Source: Triticum aestivum
Lineage: Eukaryota > Streptophyta > Magnoliopsida > Poales > Poaceae
DNA: 64,000 nt
Direction of reading: 5' to 3'
NCBI RefSeq assembly: GCF_018294505.1
Contig: NC_057795.1
Coordinates: forward strand, 519,141,512-519,205,511
The first letter of the stretch is position 1; each line of letters starts with the position of its first letter. The notes under the pieces are model-generated. The model had not been told where the DNA came from. It was given only the letters and a program-made list of their open reading frames with translations, and made no database searches. Of this stretch, positions 23,331 to 33,357 are shown piece after piece. The translations under genes and the position numbers were made by a program.

Positions 23331-25195
23331 CCTGGGCACCCAATGGTTACTTGTTTTATATCATTTGCATCTGAAACAGTAAACATTTCCTGCAGCTTCG
23401 CTTGATCCCAAGCATCACCCTCCTGAGTTAGAAGATCACTCACCCGAGTCGTACCTGGGATGTACACCTGACCAAGGGGTCATGCTACCTTTTCTCGGGA
23501 TCCAGTTGACATGATAAATATTTACCAATGATCCATCTCCTATCCTCCATACCATCCCCTCTCTAAGCAAGTCACGTCCATGTAAGATACTCCTAAAAGT
23601 GTATGAAGCTCCACTAGGACATGTTGCAGACATAATGCAATTATCCTTGAAATACCTTGCCTTAAGAACTCGAGCACACAGAGAAGAGGAGACCTGGAGG
23701 ATTCGCCACGCTTGTTTAGCTAGTAACGCTTGATTAAAGGCTTCAAAATTTCTGAACCCAATACTGCCCTCGCTCTTTGCCAGACACATCTTGTCCCACG
23801 CAATCCAATTCACCTTCTTTTCACCATTGGCTTCGCCCCACCAGAATTTCGAAGAGATTGTAGTCAGGTTCTGGCACATCTTCTTCCAGAGCTGGAAGCA
23901 ACTCATGGTAAAAGTTGGTGTTGATTGTAGTCCTGATTTGATAAGCACCTCTCTTGCTTTTTTAGATAGTCCTTGCCCTTTCCATCCAGAAACTTTCCCA
24001 GCTGAACTTTCTCTCACATATTTGAAAGAGCCCTCCTTGGACTTGCCAACAACTGTTGGTAGCCCCAAATATTTTTCACTCAACGCTTCAGACTCAATGC
24101 CTATGGTTTGCTTCAAATGCTCCTTGTCCTCCTCCTTACACCCCTTACCAAAAAATATAACAGATTTTTGTAGGTTTACTTTCTGACCCGATGCCGCCTC
24201 ATAAGTATTCAGTATGTTCTTAAGGGCTCTAAGGTTAGGGGTTGTCCATTCAAGGAACACCACACTATCATCTGCAAACAACAAATAAGTAACATGGGGG
24301 CCAGTGCTCCCAAAACTAACTCCCTTTATCAAACTTTCTCTTTGGGCATTTCTCAGAAGAACTGAAAAACCTTCAGCACAGAAGAGAAATAAGTATGGAG
24401 AAAGGGGGTCACCCTGCCGGAGCCCCCTTGAGGGAACAAAAAACGGAGAAAACCCCCCGTTTAACTTGACCGAGAAGCGAGCTGCTGTCACACATCTCAT
24501 AATCATATCAATCTAGCCTGCCGCGAAGCCATACCTCTCCAAAGTCCTCTGCAAAAAAAAACATTCCACTCTATCGTAGGCCTTCATCATGTCCAACTTG
24601 ACAGCACACAAAGGCTTTTTCCTTTTCCTCACTCTGAGTGCGTGCACACATTCATATGCTACAATGACATTATCCGTTATTAACCTACCCGGCACAAACG
24701 CACTTTGTTCTTCAGAGATAAGTATGGGTAAAATCACCTTCAACCTATTTGCAAGAACTTTGGCGGCAATCTTGTATAACACATTGCAAAGGCTTATTGG
24801 CCGGAATTGCGAAAGTAACTCCGATGAGTTAACTTTTGGGATCATAACAATAAACGTGTTGTTAAACTTGTCTGGCGTCGCCGCTCCTCGAAGAAAATCC
24901 TTTACGCACAAATCATCCCTAACCAAAGGCCAGTGCCTCTAATAGAACAACGCAGGAAGTCCATCCAGCCCCGGTGCTTTCGGCGGCCCCATCTGGACAA
25001 GGCCGCCTCTATCTCCTCATTTGTAATTGGTGTCGTTAGCTTCTGATTCATCTCCTCCATTACCACATTGTCAAACAGGTCCAACACTTCATCTGCATGA
25101 GTCGATCCCTCGGATTTGAAAAGTTTCTCGTAGAATGACGCCGCCATCTCGCGCATGCCCTCATCTAGTGTGCACTTAGTTCCATCCCCCTCTGC
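23331..25195 (-). mobile_element. LINE-1: non-LTR retrotransposon fragment with RT
   Basis: Minus-strand LINE, 5'-truncated near 25,195 (no endonuclease domain) and cut at its 3' side by Angela-2 at 23,331. Coding sequence runs right up to the Angela-2 LTR, so the C-terminal part (probably RNase H) and poly-A tail must lie left of the window, across the whole nest. The 5' truncation is typical of target-primed reverse transcription. Confidence 0.85.
23338..25195 (-). pseudogene. LINE-1 reverse transcriptase (ORF2 fragment)
   Basis: Plant LINE ORF2 fragment read from 25,195 to 23,338. It shows the linker FYEKLFKSEG, RT fingers [11 protein letters not shown] and [16 protein letters not shown], palm [29 protein letters not shown], the catalytic [10 protein letters not shown] (near 24,265), the thumb [15 protein letters not shown], and a zinc-finger-RVT-like tail around 23,560-23,700. 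Lesions: a frameshift near 24,905-24,925, one in-frame TAG at 24,510-24,512, and a frameshift near 23,440. Endonuclease is absent. Confidence 0.85.
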
Positions 25196-26590
25196 AGTGC
25201 GTGCACTGTATTTTTACGTTTCCTATGTGACGCCCTATTCTGGAAATACCGGTACCTTTAGTAGAACAATCATAGTATTTAGGAAACGAACTTCCAAAAT
25301 GTATCGCTTCATTATTTTAGATTTGTTTGTCATGGTTTACTTTTTAATTTCCTAAATCTGTTATTTGTTTTCTGAAAATCTATTATTTCTAAAGTTAATT
25401 GAATTAATGAAAGAGATCAGTTGATTTGGATAAGTTAGGAAAGTTAGATCGGTGATCTTTTCTTTGTTAGTAAAGTGCTGAGTGGAGAGAAAAATAAACC
25501 AATGAATAAGAAAACCAATGGGAGGGGGTGGTGGGAGTTGGGACGTAAAAACCGGACGAAAATAAACCATACCAGGCTAGCAAGTGCTCCATTAGGAGTA
25601 CAGATACATCAGTAAGTCTGAAACCACCATCTCGACAACATTTGTCGCTACTACTATCCACTTGATGAAGGGATCAATGAAGCAACTCATTATTTACCTC
25701 ATCAGATCTACGTTTTAGCGTTTATCCCAACAAATCCAAAACATAAAAAGGAATAGTCGACATGATAATGATGCTCATTATGTTTTATATTCCATGGCAA
25801 ATTACTTGTACATCCCATGGCAAATATCTTTTCCATGAGTTCACAATTGTTCTTAAAAATATTGCCATCATCTTAGTTGCAACAATGGCAACTTCTTGGT
25901 TCAAACATAGTTGTTATGATTTTTATTTTCTCAGGCATGGCAATTGTAACATTTTACAATGCCATTTTCACATACAACCATGGCGGCTACTTTTTTTTTG
26001 TCTACTTAGATATTTTTAATTTTTAGTAAACTTTTTGTAGAAAGACATGCACACTAGCTTATTGTTTATTCTCAAAGGCAGTTGAAAAATTACTTTTTTT
26101 GCAATGCATTTTTATACCTAATCCATTTGAACATAATTTCAGTTTTTTAATTTTTTTATCTTATGAAAATTTGATTTTTTTTAATACTCAAATTCACGTG
26201 CAAATACTGCTGCTACATGTAGCAAGAAACCTGGCTTTAAAAGGACGGCATTTTTTATATGTTTCCGCAAAAAAAGTCAAATACATATTTTTCTTAGATT
26301 ATTAATTTCCTTTTCTTGTGGTGCTAAAGATGTGACTTTTTTTTGGCTCATTTTGTACTTACCACGTGCTGTTGGGCGGGAAGGCCTGCAAGGTTTCGCA
26401 CTAGGCCTGCAAGGGGGACGATTCTTTCGATCTAGGATCAATCCAAATCTGACATTTGGTCCGTATTGGGATCCAAATTTTAATGGCCTTGACTTAATAA
26501 TTTCAACGACGCCCATGTGGGTGCTCTCCTTCGCAAGCTCGGCCTCTCCGACACACGACCGTATGCTCATCATGCAGACATGATGATGCG
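25196..26590. other. AT-rich intergenic stretch, no gene recognised
   Basis: No coding motif, LTR terminus or RNA gene was recognised. Translations in all frames are short and low-complexity, with T-runs around 26,000-26,200. It lies between the 5' end of LINE-1 and a Stowaway-like MITE. Confidence 0.5.
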
Positions 26591-26850
26591 TACTCCCTTC
26601 ATTCTTGAAAGAATGTACTTTCAACTTTGTTAAAGAGTCATACTATCTTAAAGTTTGACTGACTGTATAAAAACATATCAATGTTTGTAAAATCAAATAG
26701 GTATATGATTAAAATATATTTTATCATGAATTTAATGCTACTTATTTCTGATGACATAAAATGTTAGTGTGTTATTGTATAAATACGGTCAAATATAAAA
26801 AACTTTAACTTTTGAATAAAGTTGAAAGTACACCTTTTTAAGGACGGTCT
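26591..26850. mobile_element. Degenerate Stowaway/Mariner-type MITE
   Basis: The left end (TACTCCCTTCATTCTTGAAA...TGTACTTTCAACTTT) and the right end read in reverse complement (...TCCTTAAAAAGGTGTACTTTCAACTTT) form an imperfect inverted repeat around an AT-rich centre of about 260 bp. The outermost bases are poorly matched, so boundaries are approximate. Confidence 0.5.
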
Positions 26851-27089
26851 CATTCGCCGTCGTCCATAACTTCGTCATTGACGTGTCCTTCCAGCTGCCA
26901 AACATGAATATTGAATACACGATGTGCGCCTGGTTAAACAACCCCAAGCAAAATGGTGGTAGAAATCCCCACCCCTATGTAGAGATCGATGAGCTCGCTG
27001 CCGAGGATCATACAACGCAATGACGATCCTATATTTTTTTTCCCAGTTTGCTCTCAGGCCATTCATGTTCGAATAGATGCATACGGCAT

Positions 27090-27253
27090 TTTTTTGCGAG
27101 TGAAAAATTTGTATTACTCAACCACCGACAGATTACAATCAGCAGAGGCTAGCTCAACCACAATAGAGGGACTAGAGCCGATCCAAGTCATGGTTCTATC
27201 CTCAAGACGAGCAAAATTTGTTAGACTATCGCTAACCTTATTTTGTGAACGGC
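27090..27253 (-). mobile_element. LINE-2, 3' end (left of the CACTA insertion)
   Basis: On the minus strand this encodes the C-terminal tail of a LINE RNase H region (SQNKVSDSLTNFARLEDRT, then MTWIGSSPSIVVELAS, ending in TAA), a short 3' UTR and an A-run (27,091-27,097 read on the minus strand). It joins to 41,825-42,515 once the CACTA element is removed. Confidence 0.75.
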
Positions 27254-27565
27254 CACTAGTAGAAAAGGGGGCATTGGTCCAGGCCGGATCAGCCCATTAG
27301 TCCCGGTTCAATCCAGAACCGGGACCAATGAGGGAATTGGACCCGGTTCGTGAGCCCCGGGGGCCGGCCGGGCCACGTGTGCAATTGATCCCGGTTCGTC
27401 TGGACCTTTTGGTCCCGGTTGGTGGGACGACCGGGACCAATGGGCCTGGCTCCTGGCCCACCACCATTGGTCTCGGTTGGAGGCATGAACCGGGACCAAA
27501 GGACGCCCATTAGTCCCGGTTCATACCACCAACCGGGACTAAAGTGTTGGTCCTCGTTGCGGCCA
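27254..27565. repeat. CACTA left terminal inverted repeat and subterminal repeats
   Basis: Terminal CACTAGTAGAAAA followed by at least eight copies, in both orientations, of the motif family TTGGTCCCGGTT / AACCGGGACCAAT. Such arrays bind the transposase accessory protein in CACTA elements. The open frames here are artefacts of the repeated motif. Confidence 0.88.
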
Positions 27566-27734
27566 GAGTTTAGTCCCACCTTGCCAACCGAAGGAGGCTC
27601 ACACCGATTTATAAGCCCCTCCCTCTCTGCCTTGTTGAGCTTCTCTTAAAATGAAAATAGATGCCCTTATACAGGAAATTTGACCTAAATTTATACTGAA
27701 TTTTTCTGAAGTTAGTAGAAATTTATTATGAATT

Positions 27735-28003
27735 TAGGTTGAATTTTCTCTATAAGTGCATCTATGCTCATTTCTGAGTAGTTTTTATATAGTTTTTTTT
27801 TCTTTTCTGCTATATTTATTTTTTTCTATTTATTTCTGAGTTGTAATAAGTCATTAAAAATAAAAAAGATTTTAGTAAAGTTAATCACAACTATTTTTTC
27901 TTCTATTTATTTCTGAGTAGTTTTTTATATAGTTTTTTTTCTTTTCTGCTATATTTATTTTTTCTATTTATTTCTGTGTGGTAATAAGTCATTAAAAATA
28001 AAA
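27735..28003. repeat. AT-rich imperfect tandem duplication
   Basis: A block of about 130 bp (TTATTTCTGAGTAGTTTTTTATATAGTTTTTTTTCT...GTAATAAGTCATTAAAAATAAAAAAGA) occurs at about 27,770-27,870 and again at 27,900-28,005. It is non-coding and lies between the CACTA left end and the hairpin. Confidence 0.6.
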
Positions 28004-28139
28004 AAGAGGCGCAATGCTAGTTAATTCGCTTCGAGCCTTTTGGAATAATGTAAACTGCACTGCACATAGCTCCGTGCAGTCTACCCTATTCCTCAAGGCT
28101 TGAAGCGAATCAACGTGCAGGTAAGCATTGAGCCTCTTC
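28004..28139 (+). ncRNA. Candidate miRNA/siRNA hairpin inside the CACTA element
   Basis: A 136-base inverted repeat. The left arm 28,004-28,062 (AAGAGGCGCAATGCT...ATTCGCTTCGAGCCTT...GGAATA) pairs with the right arm 28,073-28,139 (TATTCC..AAGGCTTGAAGCGAAT...AGCATTGAGCCTCTT). The central stem of about 20 bp has one mismatch and the basal 15 bp one mismatch, and the apical loop is short. The geometry resembles a plant miRNA precursor, but it could equally be a transposon foldback feeding siRNA. Expression and processing are unknown. Confidence 0.4.
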
Positions 28140-28159
28140 TTCATCGTTTCTGCACTCAA

Positions 28160-28305
28160 GGCTTATAAACAGCTGCGAGTGCCTCTCGCTTGGCGAGGTG
28201 GGACTAAAAAAATAGTTGCAGAAAATAAATAAATAATTAGACGGGTCCATTGGTACCGGTTGGTGGCTCCAAACGGGACCAATGCTCCTCTTTAGTCCCG
28301 GCACA
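28160..28305. repeat. Internal CACTA-end-like block 1
   Basis: A GCTTATAAACAGCTGCGAG...GCGAGGTGGGACTAAA block followed by ACCGGTTGGTGGCTCCAAACGGG-type motifs. It is an inverted relative of 27,567-27,620 (TTTAGTCCCACCTT...TTTATAAGCCCC). The region 27,254-28,305 is thus itself palindromic on a large scale, enclosing the hairpin at 28,004-28,139. Confidence 0.6.
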
Positions 28306-28379
28306 TAATGCTTTAATGTCTTATGGTTCGGCCCTCGTGATACCATGCCAACTTTTAACTTTCAACTTTTTCAGAGTTC

Positions 28380-28875
28380 ATTTGAAATGCTTTAATGAAG
28401 AAAACAAAAGAAAATAAATAATGCAGAAAACAAAACAAAAAAATTGGAAAAAAATAAAATAAATAAAGCAAAAAGAAAACAAAAAAAGTGTATTCAAGTT
28501 TGAAAACTAATGGAACTAACAGAAAGTTTATAATTTTTCTAAAACTAAAATCAAAAAGAATTAAAAAATAAAGCAAAAAAAATAATGCAGAAAACAAAAT
28601 AAAAAATCTGGGGAAAAAAAATAAAAATAGCAACAATAAGTATTTTGTTGTAAGTAGAAACAAAATAAAATAAATAAAGCACGAAACAAAACAAAAAAAC
28701 AAAAAAAGTGTTTTCAAATTTGAGAACTAATGGCACTAACAGAAAGTTTAAAATTGTTCTGAAACTAAAAGCAAAAACAATTAAAAAAATAAAGCAAAAA
28801 ACAAAAGAAATTAAATAATGCAGAAAACAAAACAAAAAATCTAGGGAAAAAATAAAAATAGCAACAATAAGTAAA
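28380..28875. repeat. A-rich low-complexity tandem repeats
   Basis: Two imperfect copies of a unit of about 230 bp built on ATAAAGCAAAAA, ATGCAGAAAACAAAA and a block with ACTAATGG(A/C)ACTAACAGAAAGTTTA (about 28,507 and 28,727). The long T-rich open frames on the minus strand are low-complexity artefacts. Confidence 0.65.
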
Positions 28876-29037
28876 GAAAAAAAGTGCCTCCTACTGGGAC
28901 CCCATGGCCTGAATACGACTAGAAACCCACCATGGGCCAGGATTCAGGCCCGCAGGAGGCCCAATAGGCCCATCAGGCAAAGCAGTAGTAAGTAGGCGCG
29001 TAAGCCTGCAGTGGAGAGGAGCTCGAGAGGGGTGCGG

Positions 29038-29320
29038 TAGTGGGGCTTATAAACAACTGCGCGCCCCTCTCAGCTAGCGAGGTGGGACTAAATTTTCGTG
29101 CCGCACCGTGCCAGCATACGACCATTGGTCCCGGTTTGTGGCTCCAACCGGGACCAATGCCCACCCTTTAGTCCCGGTTGGTGGCACCAACCGGGACCAA
29201 AGCCCTCTGCTTCCCGCCCTTTGGGCTGCTGAAAAGAGGCATGTGGTCCTAGTTGGTGCTACCAACCGGGACTAAAGGGTGCATTGGTCCCGGTTGGAGC
29301 CACCAATCGGGACCAAAGAC
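29038..29320. repeat. Internal CACTA-end-like block 2, next to a promoter
   Basis: A second GGCTTATAAACAACTGCG...GCGAGGTGGGACTAAA block followed by about six GGTCCCGGTT/AACCGGGACC motifs (29,125-29,315). It ends six bases before a TATA box, so transposase-binding motifs sit directly upstream of the likely promoter of the element's gene. Confidence 0.65.
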
Positions 29321-29325
29321 TTTGC

Positions 29326-29333
29326 TATATAAG
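29326..29333 (+). promoter_or_regulatory. TATA box of the CACTA gene
   Basis: CTATATAAGG occurs immediately after the last GGTCCCGGTT motif block and before a CT-rich leader (29,355-29,390). A GC-rich untranslated exon to about 29,593 and a GTGAGC splice donor (29,595) follow, then a long AT-rich intron. Confidence 0.55.
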
Positions 29334-29599
29334 GAAAATTTCAGAAACGCATCAACACTTCGATCTCTCCTCCTCCTCGATCTACTGACGCCGCGCGCCG
29401 TCGCCTGCCGCCACCTTGCCGTCACCGCCCCGCCCGACACCAACGCCGCCCCGCCCCGACGCCGACGCCGTCGCCGCCTCGCCCCGCCCCGCCCCGACGC
29501 CGTCGCCGCCCCGCCCCGCCCTGCCGCCCCGACGTCGCTGCCCCGACGCCGTCACCGCCCCGCGCTGCACCTTGTCGTCGCCTTCGACCTCGACGTGAG

Positions 29600-30484
29600 C
29601 AACTTTTTATGATTTTTGTTAGATTTTTTTGTAGTTTATAGATTTATAGATTTTTTTGTTAGATTAGATGTGTAGTAATTTAGATATGTAGTTCATAGTA
29701 TGTTAATTTAGATTGTGTAATTAATTTGTTCATATTGTGTTAGATTTTTTTTCTGTTAATAGATTTTTTTGGTGTAATTAATTTGTTCATATTGTGTTAG
29801 ATTTTTTTCTGTTAATAGATTTTTTTTCTTAATTTTAATTTGTTCATAGTATGTTTGGTGATATTATTGTTAATAGATTTTTTGGTGATATTTAGATTGT
29901 GTTAGTAAGTACTATAATTGAACTAGCTAGTTAGAAAATATAATTACTATTTTATTTAGATTTTTTGGTGTAATTAATTTGTTCATATTGTGTTAGATTT
30001 TTTTCTGTTAATAGATTTTTTTTCTATTAATTTGTTCATAGTATGTTTGGTGATATTATTGTTAATAGATTTTTTGGTGATATTTAGATTGTGTTAGTAA
30101 GTACTATAATTGAACTAGCTAGTTAGAAAAATATAATTACTATTTTATTTAGATTTTTTTGGTAATATAATTAGTTAGAAAAATATTAGTTAGTTAGAAA
30201 AATACTAGTTTATTTTTAGTAAGTACTATATAGTAAGTGCTACTTTGTTTTTAGTAAGTACTACTTTATTTATTTATAGTAAGTGCTAAGTAGTTGAACT
30301 AGATAGTTGATTTAATTAATAAAACTACTTTATTTAACTATATATAGAAGTAGTTTGTAGTAAGTGCTACTTTATTTATTTATAGTAAGTGCTACTTTAT
30401 TTATTTATAGTAAGTGCTTAGTAGTTGAACTAGATAGTTGATTTAATTAATAAAACTACTTTATTTAACTATATATAGAAGTAC
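29600..30484. repeat. AT-rich repetitive putative first intron of the CACTA gene
   Basis: Several duplicated blocks: GTGTAATTAATTTGTTCATATTGTG occurs at about 29,773 and 29,967, and a GTAAGTGCTACTTTATTTATTTATAG...ACTATATATAGAAGTA block twice at 30,270-30,353 and 30,400-30,483. It ends with CGTAG before a GC-rich exon-like block, which fits a large intron expanded by tandem duplication. Confidence 0.5.
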
Positions 30485-30490
30485 GTAGTT

Positions 30491-30836
30491 CCCGCATCGA
30501 CGTCGGCGATGCCTATCCCGCATCCTCGTCGTCGTCGACTCGGCGGTTGAGGCCTGCTTGATCAGGGCCATGTTCGGGACTGGGCTCCGCCGGGCTGGTA
30601 TTGGGAGGTGATATCTTCTGGGGGACGTAGGTTGGTGAGGAGGCAGCCCGTTTGTTGACCCGATCCTTGTTTGGTGGCGGTCGCGTGGGCCAGTGACGGT
30701 GCCGAGGCTTCCGGACACCGCGGAGGTGGTACGTCACCATGTCAGCGAGGAGGACGAGCACGTCTATCGCTACATGGTTGCGTTGGAGGGCAGGTTCGAC
30801 AATACCTGGCAGGTTCTTCAGGGATCTCACTAGAGC
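30491..30836 (+). pseudogene. Degenerate ORF of the CACTA element
   Basis: A GC-rich exon-like block. It starts with a potential ATG at 30,510 (MPIPHPRRRR) that runs into TGA after a few codons. A different frame then gives PDTAEVVRHHVSEEDEHVYR and MVALEGRFDNTWQVLQGSH before a stop at about 30,829. I recall this kind of sequence from Triticeae transposon proteins but cannot assign a function. Frameshifts separate the parts. Confidence 0.45.
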
Positions 30837-31148
30837 TATGATCCTGTAATCGTTCCTTATCTTTGGGTGTCCACCGCATGCGACGATACCCGTGGGTGCT
30901 ACGGTTCTAGCTATATTAATTAGCGATGCTATATGTATGATAGTATTCGAGGAGTATTCGACACAAGAGATGATGTACTTTTGGTTATAATTGAATGCAT
31001 GCTAATTTGAATACTACTTTATTTAACGATTTGGTTTTGCTTATTGAATGCTCATATTGGAAAAGTACTCCTACTTTGAATGCTAAAATTGAAGAGCACT
31101 CCATGCAGAAATCTAGGAGCCCCCTCTATCATCCACGCCGTCGTGGGG

Positions 31149-31222
31149 GTAGCTTCTCCTTCATTCCCGTGTGCTAGACAATTTGTTGTAATAATGCACT
31201 CGGGAATGAAAGGAGGAGCTAC
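31149..31222 (+). ncRNA. Second candidate hairpin in the CACTA element
   Basis: The left arm 31,149-31,174 (GTAGCTTCTCCTTCATTCCCG + TGTGC) pairs with the right arm 31,196-31,222 (GCACT + CGGGAATGAAAGGAGGAGC + TAC). The arms of 26-27 nt have one G-U pair, one mismatch and one bulge, around a 21-nt loop. A 21-22-nt product from either arm would be well paired, which is the structural signature of a miRNA precursor. It lies 99 bases upstream of the first exon of the CACTA gene and could instead be a regulatory structure of that transcript. Confidence 0.4.
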
Positions 31223-31615
31223 ATACCATCACCGATAGTCAACCCGTGATTAATAATAATGATCTAATTTAGGTTTTTTAGTACATATATTTAATATTTG
31301 AATTATGAATTTAGGCCGGAATGTCGTACTCGGACGATGAAAACCGCCCGGGGGAGTGTGACTGGTGCCACGACGACCGAGGTATGTGCGACAGGTTCAT
31401 TGAGTTGGACGAAGATCAGCGCTTCAGCATTAAACTCGAGGAGACCTTCGATGTTCATACGGTACGCAACGACCACAATAGTTTTTTTCGTAATTAAGCA
31501 CGACTTCAACTATTTTAACGTGTATTTTTCATATTTTCCAATTCGACTAGCTTATCCCATGCTTTGCAAGACGCTATGTCTTGGAGAGGATGTGTTTTGA
31601 AGACCATGAAAGTAT

Positions 31616-33325
31616 TGTTGGGGAACGTTGCAGAAAACAAGAATTTTCCTACTCGTTTCACCAAGATCATCTAGGAGTTCATCTAGCAACGAGTGATTAG
31701 ATGCATCTACATACCTTTGTAGATCGCGCACGGAAGCGTTCAAAAGAACGGTGATGATGTAGTCGTACTCGACGTGATCCAAATCACCGATGACCAGCGC
31801 CGGCACCTCCGCGTTCAACACACGTACGGGACGGGAGACGTCTCCTCCTTCTTGATCCAGCAAGGGGGGAGGAGAGGTTGATGAAGATCCAGCAGCACGA
31901 CGGCGTGGTGGTGGATGCAGGGCGTCACAGCAGCAGGGCTTCGCCGAGACTACGAGGGAGAGACGTAACGGGGGGGGATGGAGGCGCCAGGGGCTGGTAT
32001 GAAATCCCTCCTCTCCCCCCCACTATATATAGGGGTGCCAAGGGGGGGCGCCGGCCCTAGTAGATGGCATCTACTAGGGGGGGCGGCGGCCAAGGGGAGG
32101 TTTCCCTCCCCCCCAAGGCACCTAGGGGTGCCTTCCACCACATGGACTCTTCCATGGTGGAAACCCTAGGCGCATGGGCCTATAGGGGCTGGTGCCCTTG
32201 GCCCATCTAGGCCAAGGCGCACCCCCTACAGCCCATGTGGCCCCCCGGGACAGGTGGCCCCACCCGATGGACCCCCGGGACCCTTCCGGTGATCCCGGTA
32301 CAATACCGATAACCCCGAAACTTGTCCCGATGCCCGAAATAGCACTTCCTATATATAATTCTTTACCTCCGGACCATTCCGGAACTCCTCATGACGTCCG
32401 GGATCTCATCCGGGACTCCGAACAACATTCGGGTTTCTGCATATACATATCTTCATAACCCTAGCGTCACCGAACCTTAAGTGTGTAGACCCTACGGGTT
32501 CGGGAGACAAGCAGACATGACCGAGACGACTCTCCGGTCAATAACCAACAGCGGGATCTGGATACCCATGTTGGCTCCCACATGCTCCACGATGATCTCA
32601 TCGGATGAACCACGATGTCGAGGATTTAATCAATCCCGTACGCTATTCCCTTTGTCTATCGATATGTTACTTGCCCGAGATTCGATCGTCGGTATCCCGA
32701 TACCTCGTTCAATCTCGTTACCGGCAAGTCACTTTACTCGTACCGTAATGCATGATCCCGTGACCAGACACTTGGTCACTCTGAGCTCATTATGATGATG
32801 CATTACCGAGTGGGCCCAGTGATACCTCTCCGTCATACGGAGTGACAAATCCCAGTCTTGATCCATGTCACCCAACAGACACTTTCGGAGATACCCGTAG
32901 TCTACCTTTATAGTCACCCAGTTACGTTGTGACGTTTGGCATACCCAAAGCACTCCTACGGTATCCGGGAGTTACACGATCTCATGGTCTAAGGAAAAGA
33001 TACTTTGACATTGGAAAACTCTAGCAAACGAACTATACGATCTTGTGCTATGTTTAGGATTGGGTCTTGTCCATCACATCATTCTCCCAATGATGTGATC
33101 TCGTTATCAATGACATCCAGTGTCCATAGTCAGGAAACCATGACTATCTGTTGATCAACGAGCTAGTCAACTAGAGGCTCACTAGGGACATGTTGGTGTC
33201 TGTTATTCACACATGTATTACGATTTCCGGATAACACAATTATAGCATGAATAAAGACAATTATCATGAACAAGGAAATATAATAATAATGCTTTTATTA
33301 TTGCCTCTAGGGCATATTTCCAACA
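31616..33325 (-). repeat. 3' LTR of Angela-3 (1710 bp)
   Basis: Near-identical to 38,633-40,358. It differs by about 14 transitions/transversions, by lengths of G and C runs, and by lacking the eight bases GAACGGAC present in the other LTR near 38,819-38,826. It abuts AGTAT at 31,611-31,615. Confidence 0.93.
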
Positions 33326-33357
33326 GTCTCCCACTTGCACTAGAGTCAATAATCTAG

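Noticed and set aside
25196..26590. Host gene between LINE-1 and the MITE
   Set aside because: No frame over 90 codons with any recognisable motif or plausible splice structure.
28355..28835. Phe/Leu-rich minus-strand open frames resembling membrane proteins
   Set aside because: They are the complement of A-rich tandem repeats; no start context or conserved domain.
29249..29612. Open frames rich in Ala/Pro/Arg
   Set aside because: They are produced by GCCGCCCCGCCCC-type low-complexity sequence in the leader of the CACTA transcript.
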